Source: Aliiruegeria haliotis (GTDB lineage: Bacteria; Pseudomonadota; Alphaproteobacteria; Rhodobacterales; Rhodobacteraceae). From it: 64,000 bases of DNA. The stretch spans positions 1 through 64,000 of the forward strand of contig NZ_PVTD01000003.1 in the NCBI RefSeq assembly GCF_003003255.1, read 5' to 3'. Positions within the stretch are counted from its first letter, which is position 1. Each line of letters starts with the position of its first letter. Positions 54,803 through 64,000 of this stretch are shown here, one piece after another. The translations under genes were made by a program, and so were the position numbers. The notes below the pieces were generated by a model, which worked only from the letters and a program-made list of their open reading frames with translations, did no database searches and was not told where the DNA came from.

Positions 54803-56416
54803 TTATTCAGCCACACGGTACAGGTCTTTGGAGTACCAGTTGTTTTCGGCGTTGTTGTAGGGCCAGCCCTTGATGTCCGAGGACAGCAGGAAGGTGTTGG
54901 CGTAGTGGTAGATCGGTGCGATCGCCGATTCGTCCGCGATGATCTGCTCGGCCTTGGTGTACATCTCGTTCGGGTTGTCCGACGTCTTCGATGCGGCCAT
55001 CAGCTCGTCGTATTCGGCGTTCGAGAACTTGCCGTCATTGGAGCCGTGGGTCGTGGTCAGCAGGTCGAGGAAGGTCGAGGCCTCGTTGTAGTCGGCGCAC
55101 CATGCGGAGCGGGCGACGTCGAAATTGCCGTCACGACGGATGTTGAGGTAGGTCTTCCACTCCATGTTCTCGAGCGTGGTCGTGACACCGAGTTTCTGCT
55201 TCCACATCTGGGAGACGATCGTGGCGATCTGCTTGTGGCTCTCAGAGGTGTTGTAGATCAGCTTCAGGTCGAGATCCGTCACGCCGGATTCTTCCATCAG
55301 CTTCTTCGCTTCTGCGTCGCGATCGGCCTGGGACATGCCCGCGAAATCGATCTCCGGCATCTCGAAGCCAGCGGTCTTGAGGTGGGTGAAGTTGTAGGCC
55401 GGCCACTGGCCACCCTTCAGCACCTGGTTCACGATCACGTCGCGGTCGATGGCGAGCGTCAGCGCGCGGCGTACCTTCGGATCCTGGATCTCCGGCTTGG
55501 CGTCGGGACGCAGGTTGAACGCGTAGTAGTACGAGCAGAGGCGCGGCACGGAGGTCGCTTCGTCCGGAAGCTCTTCCTTCAGCGCCGGGAACTGGCCCGC
55601 GGGAAGCGGTTCAAGGTGGTCGAACTCGCCGGCCTTGTAGCGGGTCAGCGCCTGGGTCTCGGAATTGATAACGAGGCCTGTGGTCTTCTCGATGATGACG
55701 CTGTCGGCGTTCCAGTACATCGGGTTCTTCTCACGGGTGTGATACTCGTTCAGAACCATTTCCGTCAGGGTATAGGCGCCGTTGGAGACGATGTTCTCCG
55801 GGTCGGTCCACTTCGCACCATGTGCCTCGACCGTCGCCTTGTGGACGGGGGAGAGCGTCGCGTAGGTGGTCATCGCGGGGAAGTAGGGCAGCGGCTGTGT
55901 CAGCTGCACTTCGAGCGTCTTGTCGTCGATGGCCTTCACGCCCAGTTCGGACGGGTCTTTCTCGCCGGCCACGATCTCGGCCGCGTTCACCATCGAAGTC
56001 AGCTCGACATACCAGGCGTAGGGCGAGGCGGTCTCGGGGTTGGCCGCACGCTGCCAGGCATAGACGAAGTCATGTGCGGTTACGGGATCGCCGTTGGACC
56101 ACTTCGCGTCACGCAGCTTGAAGGTGTAGGTCTTGTTGCCGTTGGTGGCCTCGTAGCTCTCGGCCACGCCCGGGATCAGGTTGCCGTCGGCGTCCTGGAT
56201 CATCAGCCCTTCGAAGAGGTCACGGATCACGTGCGAACCGGCGGTCTCTTCGTTCAGTTGCGGGTCCAGAGTCGGAAACTGGTCCAGCAAACGGTAGGTG
56301 AAGGTCTGGTTGTCGGAAAGCTTCTCGCCCGTGACCGGGTGCTCGCCAGCCGCCATCGCTGTACCCGCGATGAGCAGCGCCGCAGCGGTGAGCTTCAGAG
56401 TTGCCTTGAGGTGCAT
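54803..56416 (-). CDS. oppA: Oligopeptide ABC transporter substrate-binding protein OppA
   Basis: A 537-residue periplasmic binding protein (SBP family 5). The signal peptide is MHLKATLKLTAAALLIAGTA, then MA before cleavage. The SBP_5 signature region reads FPTLDPQLNEETAGSHVIRD, LFEGLMIQDADGNLIPGVAE and TYTFKLRDAKWSNGDPVTAH; the C-terminal lobe contains RRALTLAIDRDVIVNQVLKG. It captures peptides and delivers them to OppBC. GGGAG precedes the ATG. Upstream open frame does not resemble the family. Confidence 0.96.
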   Translation of the reverse strand: MHLKATLKLTAAALLIAGTAMAAGEHPVTGEKLSDNQTFTYRLLDQFPTLDPQLNEETAGSHVIRDLFEGLMIQDADGNLIPGVAESYEATNGNKTYTFKLRDAKWSNGDPVTAHDFVYAWQRAANPETASPYAWYVELTSMVNAAEIVAGEKDPSELGVKAIDDKTLEVQLTQPLPYFPAMTTYATLSPVHKATVEAHGAKWTDPENIVSNGAYTLTEMVLNEYHTREKNPMYWNADSVIIEKTTGLVINSETQALTRYKAGEFDHLEPLPAGQFPALKEELPDEATSVPRLCSYYYAFNLRPDAKPEIQDPKVRRALTLAIDRDVIVNQVLKGGQWPAYNFTHLKTAGFEMPEIDFAGMSQADRDAEAKKLMEESGVTDLDLKLIYNTSESHKQIATIVSQMWKQKLGVTTTLENMEWKTYLNIRRDGNFDVARSAWCADYNEASTFLDLLTTTHGSNDGKFSNAEYDELMAASKTSDNPNEMYTKAEQIIADESAIAPIYHYANTFLLSSDIKGWPYNNAENNWYSKDLYRVAE

Positions 56417-56653
56417 GTCTGTCTCCCTGTTGATTTCGACACGGGCCGCGACCGACGAGGTCACGGCCTGTCTGACGGCACTATGACCGCCGACAATCGG
56501 TGGCGCCAATAAATTCTGCCCCGCGCAATCCGCAAGAGTTCCGTAGCGGAAGCGCGGCCATTCGAGGCGCTGTTCGGTGCGCCTAAGTGGAGACTGGCGG
56601 GGCCTCAAGTCACGCGTGTGCGGGATTGCGCAGAAGGCAGAAATCGACCGTTG

Positions 56654-57787
56654 TCAGATAGACTTCATAAGTGCCAGTTCGGGCGCGGCATAGAAGACTT
56701 CATCGTCGCACCCATCGGTCAGGTCGGCCGACCCGGTGAGGGCAATCGCGAGCGCGCGACCGGTCGATTCGTTGAACCAGACACCGCCGGTGAACCCCAG
56801 CGCGTGACCCGCGTGCCCCACCAGCGGCCCTGCGATCCGAGGGGTATCCCGGTAGGCCATCACCCCAAGCCCGAACTCTCCGTAGAGCCCATCGCAATCG
56901 GTTCCATTGGGCGCCAACGGGTTGAATTTCCACGTTGCTTCCCGTTGCAGACGTCCGCCCGGCGTATCGGCGCCAAGGAACCGGCCAAGTCGGGCAGCCT
57001 CGATCACGTTCATCCGGAGACCGGCATGCGGCGAGAACAGCAACGTATCGCGCACCGGGACATAATCGGCGAAGGATATACCCCGCCCGTCCCCCCAGAC
57101 GATATCCGCATTCCAGTCTGCGCCATCGGGTTCGGTCTGGCATTCAAGCCGGTCGCCGAATCGCTGGTAGATCTGAAGCCGTCGATCCCGACGCTTCGGG
57201 GAGACCCCGGCCCAGTTGAAGCCCCCCTGTATCCCCGCCGGCCCCAGAACCAGGTCGCGCGCGAGGTGATCGAACCGATCACCGGTGACCGCTTCGAGCA
57301 AGCTGCCCAGCAAGACGTAATTTAGGTTGGCGTATTTGAACCAGCCGCCCGGCGGGTGCCCGCTGACAGCGCGATTCGCATGTGCCACGAGGTACTCCAA
57401 CGGCGATGTCGGCGGCTCGAAGATGTATCCGGCGTGGTCGGTCAGACCAGAAGTGTGGTTGAGCAGGTGTTTCACAGTGATGCCCTCTACCCGGGCACCT
57501 CCCTCTCCGGCGTCGAGGACATCTGAAACCTTGGTGTCCAGATCCAAATCTCCGCGCGCGGCCAGTTCACACGCGATACGCGCCGTGACCGCCTTCGAGA
57601 TCGAGGCCATGCGCATTCGCAGGCCGGGATCGGTCAAGGGGTCCGCTTTGCCCTCGCTCTCGGGCGCAAGGATCCCGTGAACCAGCGGTACTTCCCAACC
57701 GTCCGGGTCAATCAGGCAAACGGCGCCATTGAGATATGGCCCCTCCGCGATCGCCGCTCGCAGCAGCCGATCCAGACTGTCGATCAC
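56654..57787 (-). CDS. Serine hydrolase, class C beta-lactamase/D-aminopeptidase-like
   Basis: A 377-residue beta-lactamase-fold hydrolase. The nucleophile box is MASISKAVTA (SxxK), the second motif YANLNYVLLG (Tyr-x-Asn) and the third HAGHALGFTGG in place of KTG. No signal peptide or membrane anchor is visible, so it is likely cytoplasmic and not an antibiotic resistance enzyme; esterase or D-amino-acid peptidase roles are commoner in this family. The start is set at a GTG at 57785-57787 because GAGAGGAT precedes it; the frame extends a further 27 codons. It is divergent from the imelysin gene. Confidence 0.85.
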   Translation of the reverse strand: MIDSLDRLLRAAIAEGPYLNGAVCLIDPDGWEVPLVHGILAPESEGKADPLTDPGLRMRMASISKAVTARIACELAARGDLDLDTKVSDVLDAGEGGARVEGITVKHLLNHTSGLTDHAGYIFEPPTSPLEYLVAHANRAVSGHPPGGWFKYANLNYVLLGSLLEAVTGDRFDHLARDLVLGPAGIQGGFNWAGVSPKRRDRRLQIYQRFGDRLECQTEPDGADWNADIVWGDGRGISFADYVPVRDTLLFSPHAGLRMNVIEAARLGRFLGADTPGGRLQREATWKFNPLAPNGTDCDGLYGEFGLGVMAYRDTPRIAGPLVGHAGHALGFTGGVWFNESTGRALAIALTGSADLTDGCDDEVFYAAPELALMKSI

Positions 57788-57974
57788 GATGACATCCTCT
57801 CGGTTCTGGCGCGCTTCCTGCGCGACCTTCAGCGCAGCGAGACTGGACGACTGGCGGCCGGGAGACAACCTGCCGACATATTTCCGAGTATTTTACTCGA
57901 CGACATCTTGTCTGAGTGTTTTTATATGGTAATCAGGCACCAGAACAATTGCACATTCGCGAACAGGGACAGTC

Positions 57975-59228
57975 ATGATTCTTCGCACCACCGCCTTCGC
58001 CGCTTTGCTCTCCGGCACGGCACTTCACGCCCATGCAGCGGCCCCCTCCGATGTCCTCTCGAACTATGCCGACATCGCGCTGGCCGGGTACGAGGACAGC
58101 CTGGAAACCGCAAAGACGCTCAAGGGCGCGCTCAACGCCCTCGTCGCCGCACCGACAGCGGCCAACCTTGACGCCGCCAGGGCCGCCTGGATCGCCGCAC
58201 GCGTTCCCTACCAGCAGACCGAGGCATTCCGCTTCGGCAACCCGGTCGTCGATGCGTGGGAGGGCAAGGTCAATGCATGGCCGCTCGACGAGGGTCTGAT
58301 CGACTATGTCGCGGGCAACGCTGGCCTCAACGACGAAAACCCGTTCTCGGACGCGAACGTGATCGCCAACCCGGCGCTGGACGTGTCCGGCACCAAGGTG
58401 GACGCGGCAACCATCACGCCCGAGCTTCTGCAATCCATGCACGAGATCGACGGGATCGAGGCCAATGTCACGACTGGCTACCATGCCATCGAGTTTCTGC
58501 TCTGGGGGCAGGACCTGAACGGCACAGAGGCCGGCGCCGGCACGCGCCCGGTGACCGATTTCGACCCGGCCAATTGCACCGGCGGCAATTGCGAACGCCG
58601 CATCCAGTATCTTCTTTCCGCCGCCGATCTGCTGATTTCGGATCTTGAGGAGGCTGTCGTGCTGTGGAGCGAGGGTGGGCAAGGCCGCAACGAAGTGACC
58701 GCGGATCCGGCGCAGGGGCTTGTCATGGCCTTCACTGGAATGGGCTCGCTCTCCTACGGGGAACAGGCCGGAGAGCGGATGAAGCTGGGGCTGCTGCTGC
58801 ACGACCCCGAGGAAGAGCATGACTGCTTCTCCGACAACACCCACGCGTCGCATTTTTACGACGGTCAGGGCATCCAGAACGTCTACCTCGGCACCTACAC
58901 GCGTATTGATGGCTCGATGATCGAGGGGCCGTCGCTCTACGACGTCGTGAAGGAAAAGGACGCGGATTTGGCCGACGCGCTGAAGGCCGACATCGAAACG
59001 ACGATGGAGAAACTCGGTGCAATCGTAGCCTCCGCCGAGGCCGGCACCGCCTACGACCAGCTCATCGCTGCTGGCAACGAGGACGGCAATGCGCTGGTTC
59101 AGGACGCCATCGACGCGTTGGTGGCACAGACCCGCAACATCGACCGCGCCGTGACCGCCATCGGCCTCGAAAAGATCGACTTCGAAGGCTCCGACAGCCT
59201 CGACAGCCCCAACGCGGTTTTCCAGTAA
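57975..59228 (+). CDS. Imelysin-family iron-regulated protein
   Basis: A 417-residue periplasmic protein (IrpA/ICMP-like). The signal peptide is MILRTTAFAALLSGTALHAH, then AAA. The imelysin motif GxHxxE is in TTGYHAIEFLLWGQDL; the conserved WPLDEGLIDYV, FSDNTHASHFYDGQGIQNVY and helical bundle complete the family pattern. These proteins bind or help take up iron at the envelope; the peptidase activity is doubtful. GGGACAG lies before the ATG. The AT-rich 188-nt gap upstream should hold an iron-responsive promoter, but I cannot name the box. It is the first gene of a five-gene iron cluster. Confidence 0.93.
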   Translation: MILRTTAFAALLSGTALHAHAAAPSDVLSNYADIALAGYEDSLETAKTLKGALNALVAAPTAANLDAARAAWIAARVPYQQTEAFRFGNPVVDAWEGKVNAWPLDEGLIDYVAGNAGLNDENPFSDANVIANPALDVSGTKVDAATITPELLQSMHEIDGIEANVTTGYHAIEFLLWGQDLNGTEAGAGTRPVTDFDPANCTGGNCERRIQYLLSAADLLISDLEEAVVLWSEGGQGRNEVTADPAQGLVMAFTGMGSLSYGEQAGERMKLGLLLHDPEEEHDCFSDNTHASHFYDGQGIQNVYLGTYTRIDGSMIEGPSLYDVVKEKDADLADALKADIETTMEKLGAIVASAEAGTAYDQLIAAGNEDGNALVQDAIDALVAQTRNIDRAVTAIGLEKIDFEGSDSLDSPNAVFQ

Positions 59229-59236
59229 CCCCCAAA

Positions 59237-59259
59237 GGGGCGTTCCGCTGGAGCGCCCC
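59237..59259 (+). terminator. Hairpin between the imelysin gene and bfd
   Basis: GGGGCGTTCC pairs with GGAGCGCCCC (one G-T pair) around the loop GCT, a 10-bp stem starting 8 nt after the imelysin stop. No T-run follows, so it may attenuate or stabilise rather than fully terminate the transcript. Confidence 0.6.
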
Positions 59260-59280
59260 CATTCGCACGGATACAGCCAG

Positions 59281-59547
59281 ATGATCGTCTGCCATTGCCA
59301 GAACATCACCGACCGGGACATCGATGCCGCCATCGACTGGATGCGCGCTGCGGATGACAGCACGATCATCACCCCCGGCAAGATCTACCGCGCCCTCGGA
59401 AAGACCGCGGATTGCGGCGGCTGCATGCCATTGTTCTTGTCCACGATGCGCCGCAATGACAACATGGAAGTCCCAGCCCCCCTCCGCTCGTTGAGAGTCG
59501 GAAAAGCAAAGGAATTCAATTATGAAAGGCGACAAGAAGGTCATTGA
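59281..59547 (+). CDS. bfd: Bacterioferritin-associated ferredoxin
   Basis: An 88-residue 2Fe-2S protein. The cluster ligands are Cys4 and Cys6 in [11 protein letters not shown] and Cys45 and Cys48 in ADCGGCMP, the BFD-type arrangement. BFD docks on bacterioferritin and reduces core iron so it can be released. The C-terminus is about 20 residues longer than in E. coli and overlaps the bfr start by 26 nt, so bfr translation is coupled to it. Confidence 0.93.
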   Translation: MIVCHCQNITDRDIDAAIDWMRAADDSTIITPGKIYRALGKTADCGGCMPLFLSTMRRNDNMEVPAPLRSLRVGKAKEFNYERRQEGH

Positions 59548-60007
59548 GTACCTCAACAAGGCATTGCGCAGCGAGCTGACGGCAGTGAGCCAGTACTGGC
59601 TGCACTATCGCCTCCAGGATGACTGGGGACTCGCCCATATGGCCAAGAAAAGCCGCGAGGAAAGCATCGAGGAGATGAACCACGCGGACAAGCTCATCGA
59701 ACGCATCCTGTTCCTCGAAGGACACCCGAACCTGCAGAAGCTCGACCCGCTTCGCATCGGGCAGGACCCGAAGGAAACGCTGGAATGCGACCTGGCCGCC
59801 GAACAGGAGGCCCGTGCGCTCTATCAAGAGGCGCGGTCCTATTGCCAGTCGGTCGGCGACTTCGTTTCGATGGAGCTCTTCCAGGAGCTGATGGCGGATG
59901 AAGAAGGCCATATCGATTTCCTTGAGACCCAGCTCGACCTGCACGAGAAGCTCGGCGCCGCGAAATATGCCCAGCTCAATGCAAGCCCGATGGACTCGGC
60001 AGAGTAG
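59522..60007 (+). CDS. bfr: Bacterioferritin
   Basis: A 161-residue iron-storage protein forming a 24-mer with heme between subunits. The ferroxidase ligands are all present: Glu18, Glu51, His54, Glu94, Glu127 and His130, and the heme ligand is Met52 ([20 protein letters not shown]). The sequence starts [20 protein letters not shown], as in E. coli. It is overlapped at its start by bfd and at its end by the putative start of the di-heme gene. Confidence 0.96.
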   Translation: MKGDKKVIEYLNKALRSELTAVSQYWLHYRLQDDWGLAHMAKKSREESIEEMNHADKLIERILFLEGHPNLQKLDPLRIGQDPKETLECDLAAEQEARALYQEARSYCQSVGDFVSMELFQELMADEEGHIDFLETQLDLHEKLGAAKYAQLNASPMDSAE

Positions 60008-61544
60008 TACCTGCCATTGGCGCGCCGCGGTCGCGGCGATCTTCCTGGGCCTCCCCATCCCGGCCAGTTCCGCAAGCGATCTGGCCGGTTGGGGGGAGCC
60101 GCACCTCCCTGTCGTGCCGCGCAGCGCCGAAGAAGCCGCGCGCGTCGAGGCCGTCACCGGAGCGCCGGAGGATTTCACCTCCGCCGAGCCCTACGAAGCT
60201 CGCCCCGGTGGCGCCACGACACATTTCGATTTCGCGACGCGCACGCCGTTCTCCCTGCCCTCTGCCAACATGGAGCCGGACACGGGGCTCGACTTCCGGG
60301 TCGGCAACGGCTTCTTCAGGAAACTCTGGGTCGCGGCCCCATCGGCGACCACCGCCAGTGACGGGCTGGGACCGCTTTTCAACGGGCGGGGCTGCAAGTC
60401 CTGTCACATCCGCGACGGTCGCGGGCATCCGCCCGAGGGGCCTGAGGATCGAGGCGTGTCGATGGTTCTGCGCCTCTCCATTCCCGTCGCGGCCTCATCC
60501 CTCGATGCCGGGGCGATCGCTCGGATCGGCGTCGCACCGGAGCCCGTCTACGGCACGCAACTACAGGACAAGACCGTTGCCGGGATCCCCGCCGAAGGTC
60601 GTGTCGCCATCGCCTATGAACCACTGCCGGTGGAACTGGGCGATGGAACGGTGATCGAGCTGCGCAAGCCTGCCTATACCATTCGCGCCCCCGGGCACGG
60701 CACGCCGCACCCGGATCTTCAGATCAGCCCACGAGTGGCGCCCCCGATGATCGGCCTTGGACTACTTGAGGCAGTCCCGGAGGCCGATATCCTTGCACTG
60801 GCAGATCCCGACGACCGCGATGCAGACGGCATATCGGGCAGGCCCAACAGGGTCTGGTCGCTGGAATTCCAGCAGTGGATGCTCGGGCGGTTCGGCTGGA
60901 AGGCCGGGCAACCCACGCTCGCGCAGCAGGGTTCGGATGCATTCTTCAACGACATCGGGATTTCCACCCCGATCCATCGCGCGCCCTGGGGAAACTGCAC
61001 CGAGGCGCAGGAGACTTGCCGAACGGCTCCTCATGGACAGTCCGGGAATGATGAGGGGCTGGAGATCCCCTCTATAGGCATGGACCTCGTGACCTTTTTC
61101 ACGCGCAACCTCGCGCCGCCGGCACGTCGGGAGGTCGACGCCCCGCAGGTACTTCGCGGGAAGCAGATTTTTCACGATAGCGGCTGCGCCAGCTGTCACC
61201 AACCGAAGTTCGTCACCCACCGCCTCGACGGTCAGCCAGAGCAAAGCTTCCAATTGATCTGGCCCTACAGTGACCTGCTGCTCCATGACATGGGCGAGGG
61301 GCTTGCAGACAACCGGCCGGAAGCGGCGGCTTCGGGCCGGGAATGGCGCACCGCCCCGCTCTGGGGGATCGGGCGAACCGAGGACGTCTCCGGCCATACG
61401 ATGTTCCTGCATGACGGCCGTGCCCGCTCGCTTCTGGAAGCCGTTCTGTGGCATGGCGGAGAAGCGGAGGCCGCGCGCGAGTCGGTCCGGTTCATGCCGG
61501 CAGAGGATCGCGAGGCCCTGATCGCTTTCCTGGAGTCACTCTGA
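59979..61544 (+). CDS. Di-heme oxidoreductase (thiol oxidoreductase-like, IrpB type)
   Basis: A 521-residue periplasmic cytochrome of the DHOR family. The signal peptide region is [20 protein letters not shown]. Two CxxCH heme sites are present: [14 protein letters not shown] (N-terminal half) and [14 protein letters not shown] (C-terminal half). [20 protein letters not shown] and [20 protein letters not shown] are family segments. It usually accompanies imelysin genes in iron-uptake clusters. The start is uncertain: the ATG at 59979 lies within the bfr gene and gives 13 residues before the signal core; another ATG is 12 nt earlier. Confidence 0.9.
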   Translation: MQARWTRQSSTCHWRAAVAAIFLGLPIPASSASDLAGWGEPHLPVVPRSAEEAARVEAVTGAPEDFTSAEPYEARPGGATTHFDFATRTPFSLPSANMEPDTGLDFRVGNGFFRKLWVAAPSATTASDGLGPLFNGRGCKSCHIRDGRGHPPEGPEDRGVSMVLRLSIPVAASSLDAGAIARIGVAPEPVYGTQLQDKTVAGIPAEGRVAIAYEPLPVELGDGTVIELRKPAYTIRAPGHGTPHPDLQISPRVAPPMIGLGLLEAVPEADILALADPDDRDADGISGRPNRVWSLEFQQWMLGRFGWKAGQPTLAQQGSDAFFNDIGISTPIHRAPWGNCTEAQETCRTAPHGQSGNDEGLEIPSIGMDLVTFFTRNLAPPARREVDAPQVLRGKQIFHDSGCASCHQPKFVTHRLDGQPEQSFQLIWPYSDLLLHDMGEGLADNRPEAAASGREWRTAPLWGIGRTEDVSGHTMFLHDGRARSLLEAVLWHGGEAEAARESVRFMPAEDREALIAFLESL

Positions 61545-61552
61545 GGCCCCCA

Positions 61553-62623
61553 ATGCGCAGACGTCATTTCCTCGCCGCCGGAAGCGCCGCACTCCTGACC
61601 GCACCTGCCTGGGCCAGCCTTCCGCCTGCGGATTTCATCGCTGCCGGGGCAAGACCGGGAAACAGCACATGGCTGGTGGGGCTGACAGCCACCGGCGAAG
61701 TGCCCTTTGCCTTTCCGGTGCCAGGACGGGGTCACGCAGCCGCCGTGCACCCCGAGCGCGCGGAGGCCGTCGCCTTTGCCCGTCGTCCCGGCCGTTTCGC
61801 GGTGGTTATCGATTGCTCCTCCGGCACGGAAATCGCACGCCTCGACAGCCCGGCAGACCGCCATTTCTATGGCCACGGCGCGTTCACGGCGGATGGTCGG
61901 TTTCTCCTGACCACCGAGAACGCCTATGACATACCCGACGGGCGCATCGGCATCTGGGATGCGGAGAAAGGCTATGCCCGCTTGGGCGAGTTCCCCTCCG
62001 GTGGCATTGGCCCGCACGAGGTGATCCGATTGCCGGACGGGATTTTCGCGATTGCGAACGGGGGCATACAGACGCATCCGGATTTCGCCCGCAAGAAGCT
62101 GAACATCCCGGCGATGCAACCGAACCTGACCTATGTCGATGCCGAAGGGGCCATCTTGGAGCAGGTGACGCCGCCAGAGGATCTGCGCCGGAACTCCATC
62201 CGGCACCTCGCGGCCGACCGCTCGGGGCAGGTGGCGATTGCCCTGCAATGGCAGGGCGCACCGTTTTCGCAGGTCCCGCTGATCGCCCGCCACCAGCGCG
62301 GAGAACCGCTGCGGTTCGTCACCCACCCTCAGATGGCGGAGCTAAAACACTATGCGGGCTCGATCGCGGTGTCGTCTGACGGCTCCGAGATCGCCTTGAC
62401 CGGCCCGAAGGGAAATCGGGTGCTGTTCTTCGACGCCACCACAGGAGCCCCCGGCCCCGTTCGGTCATGGGATGTCGCCAGCGGCGCCGCCACGACAGCG
62501 GAAGGCGTGGCCATCACCGTCAAAGGCGGGGTGCGCATCGGCACCTCGGTGCAGAGCAGGTTCATCCCTGTGACCGGAGACTGGGCCTGGGACAATCACC
62601 TCGTGGCCCTGCCCGCGACCTGA
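61553..62623 (+). CDS. DUF1513 protein, Tat-exported, beta-propeller-like
   Basis: A 356-residue protein with the twin-arginine-type start MRRRHFLAAGSAALLTAPAW. The body has repeating WD-like strands (GHAAAVHPERAEAVAFARRP, SGTEIARLDSPADRHFYGHG and TGGLGPHE-like blocks), the pattern of DUF1513, a family regularly next to imelysin and DHOR genes. It is probably a periplasmic partner in iron acquisition; no ligand is known. It starts 8 nt after the DHOR stop. Confidence 0.9.
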   Translation: MRRRHFLAAGSAALLTAPAWASLPPADFIAAGARPGNSTWLVGLTATGEVPFAFPVPGRGHAAAVHPERAEAVAFARRPGRFAVVIDCSSGTEIARLDSPADRHFYGHGAFTADGRFLLTTENAYDIPDGRIGIWDAEKGYARLGEFPSGGIGPHEVIRLPDGIFAIANGGIQTHPDFARKKLNIPAMQPNLTYVDAEGAILEQVTPPEDLRRNSIRHLAADRSGQVAIALQWQGAPFSQVPLIARHQRGEPLRFVTHPQMAELKHYAGSIAVSSDGSEIALTGPKGNRVLFFDATTGAPGPVRSWDVASGAATTAEGVAITVKGGVRIGTSVQSRFIPVTGDWAWDNHLVALPAT

Positions 62624-62714
62624 ATACGACCCTCGGCACCCTTCCGCGCCCGGCTCGCGAAGGGAACTGGCTCCGGTTCTGCCCTCAGGCCACATGGGCA
62701 CCGTTCCGATGGCG

Positions 62715-64000
62715 TCAGGCTTCGAAAGGCTTGATCATCTCGACGACCTGCGCCGTCGTTTCGTTCAGCAGGGCGCGGTCGCCTCGTGTTTCCACGTTCA
62801 ACCGCAATACCGGCTCGGTCGAGGATCGCCGCAGGTTCAGCCGCCTGTTCGCAAAGCTCAGGCTGACGCCGTCCATGCGGTCGATCTCGCAAGTGTCGTC
62901 GACAAGCGCGGCCTCGATCGCCTCCATCGCCGCGGCGGCGTCGGAAACCTTGAAGTTGATCTCCCCGGAAGAGGGATAGGCGTCGCGCATGTCGCCGATC
63001 AGGGCAGAAAGCGGTTTCCCTGTCTTGGCCATGTGCTCCAGCACCAGCAACCAAGGGATCATCCCGCTGTCGCAATACATGAAATCCCGGAAATAGTGAT
63101 GCGCCGACATCTCGCCGCCGTAGACGGCATCCGCCTCTCGCATGGTTCCCTTCACGTGGGCATGGCCGGTCTTCGAAACGACGGCCTCGCCACCTGCCCG
63201 CGCCACCAGGTCCAGTGTGTTCCACTGGACACGCGGATCGTGCACGACCCTTGCGCCCGGCGTCCTGGCAAGAAAGGCTTCCGCCAGAAGCCCCACCAGG
63301 TATTCGCCGTCGATGAAGGCACCGCCCTCGTCAAAAAGGAAACACCGGTCGAAGTCACCGTCCCATGCGATGCCGATATCGGCACCCTCTGCAATCACCG
63401 CCTCTGCGGTCTGGGGGCGGTTCTCTGGCAGGAGCGGGTTGGGGATCCCGTTGGGAAAGGTGCCGTCAGGTGTATGGTGATGGGTCACGAAATCGAGCTG
63501 CGCCCCACGTCTGGCCAGCGCGTCGGCCAGCGCATCGAAGGTCGGCCCGGCCGAGCCGTTGCCGGCATTCACCAGGACCTTGAACGCCCCCAGCGCAGCG
63601 GGATCGACGAAGGACAGCACCTTGTCGACATAGGCCGCTCGATGGTCGACCCGCGTTCGCGTCCCCGGCGGGACATTGGCGGCCGCGATACCGTCCGCCA
63701 CGAGGTCGTGCATCTGTTGGAACCCGCCCTCGGGCGAGATCGGCCGCGACCCCGGCCCGACCAGCTTCATGCCATTGTAGTCGATCGGATTGTGGGAGGC
63801 GGTCACCATGATTCCGCCACCGGCACCGTAGTGATCGGTCGCGAAATAGACTTCCTCGGTGCCACACAGCCCGATGTCGAGCACATCGGCACCGCTCTCC
63901 AGCAGCCCTTCGATCACGGCGGTGTGGAACGCCTCGGAACTGGCGCGGCAATCGTGCCCCACGACGACCTTGCCCGGCGTCATGACCGCCACGAAGGCGC
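62715..64000 (-). CDS. Phosphomannomutase/phosphoglucomutase, N-terminus outside the window
   Basis: The visible 428 residues belong to the alpha-D-phosphohexomutase family. The phosphoserine loop is IMVTASHNPIDYNGMKLV (serine in TASHNP), the metal loop GIAWDGDFDRCFLFDEG, the sugar-binding GGEMSAHHYFRDFMYCDSGM and the C-terminal phosphate-binding RRSSTEPVLRLNVETRG. It interconverts mannose 6-phosphate and mannose 1-phosphate (or the glucose pair) for polysaccharide synthesis. The gene starts beyond base 64000; only about 20-40 residues should be missing. The stop converges with the DUF1513 gene. Confidence 0.93.
   Translation of the reverse strand, partial: AFVAVMTPGKVVVGHDCRASSEAFHTAVIEGLLESGADVLDIGLCGTEEVYFATDHYGAGGGIMVTASHNPIDYNGMKLVGPGSRPISPEGGFQQMHDLVADGIAAANVPPGTRTRVDHRAAYVDKVLSFVDPAALGAFKVLVNAGNGSAGPTFDALADALARRGAQLDFVTHHHTPDGTFPNGIPNPLLPENRPQTAEAVIAEGADIGIAWDGDFDRCFLFDEGGAFIDGEYLVGLLAEAFLARTPGARVVHDPRVQWNTLDLVARAGGEAVVSKTGHAHVKGTMREADAVYGGEMSAHHYFRDFMYCDSGMIPWLLVLEHMAKTGKPLSALIGDMRDAYPSSGEINFKVSDAAAAMEAIEAALVDDTCEIDRMDGVSLSFANRRLNLRRSSTEPVLRLNVETRGDRALLNETTAQVVEMIKPFEA

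Overview
The window looks like a chromosomal segment of a GC-rich alphaproteobacterium of the Rhodobacterales (Rhodobacteraceae/Roseobacter type). This rests on the pdxJ-acpS-lepB-rnc-era-recO order, DUF1491- and DUF6478-type proteins, a dense gene layout with many 4-nt stop/start overlaps, and no sign of phage, plasmid, insertion sequence or CRISPR. I see no rRNA or tRNA gene. The assignment is inference from gene content, not from a search.

Region by region. 1-94 is the start of tuf. 265-1500 holds a sulfotransferase and a lipoprotein. 1627-11203 is a housekeeping block (pdxJ, secreted protein, acpS, lepB, rnc, era, DUF1491, recO, glycosylase-like, OmpA-like). It is interrupted between rnc and era by a reverse-strand chemoreceptor gene. 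11309-16540 holds a LysR regulator, fadH with a strong inverted repeat upstream, a gene with a probable frameshift, a DUF6478 protein and a lipoprotein. 16554-23959 holds ilvD, folC, accD, two tandem CPBP membrane proteases and zapE. 24200-29191 holds an MFS transporter facing a tightly overlapped five-gene operon headed by fghA. 29264-33771 is the most accessory-looking stretch: an AEC transporter, a tiny exported peptide, TetR, an RTX-like protein, and an overlapping pair of putative nucleases (NYN-LOTUS plus an IEVTE-type protein). 33809-40015 holds adhC (formaldehyde oxidation, partner of fghA), an I78 lipoprotein, a HTD2/MaoC-type hydratase, a lytic transglycosylase and RNase R.

40172-41283 is an ArsR/SRPBCC/YCII cluster with an obvious palindromic operator. 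41413-45390 is a probable sugar-acid operon (hydroxyacid dehydrogenase, TIM-barrel isomerase, transketolase) behind a two-turn direct repeat. 46171-50802 is a Pqi/MCE lipid-transport operon in which PqiA is split in two and PqiB carries long tandem repeats. 50904-56416 is a complete oppABCDF operon. 56654-57787 is a serine hydrolase. 57975-62623 is an iron cluster (imelysin, bfd, bacterioferritin, di-heme oxidase, DUF1513). The window ends inside a phosphomannomutase/phosphoglucomutase gene.

No clear-cut new system is proven. The best leads are the overlapping nuclease pair at 32501-33771, the about 77-nt intergenic repeat present twice in inverted orientation, the re-ordered iron cluster, the extended PqiB, and several palindromic or direct-repeat operators whose regulators can be named or guessed.
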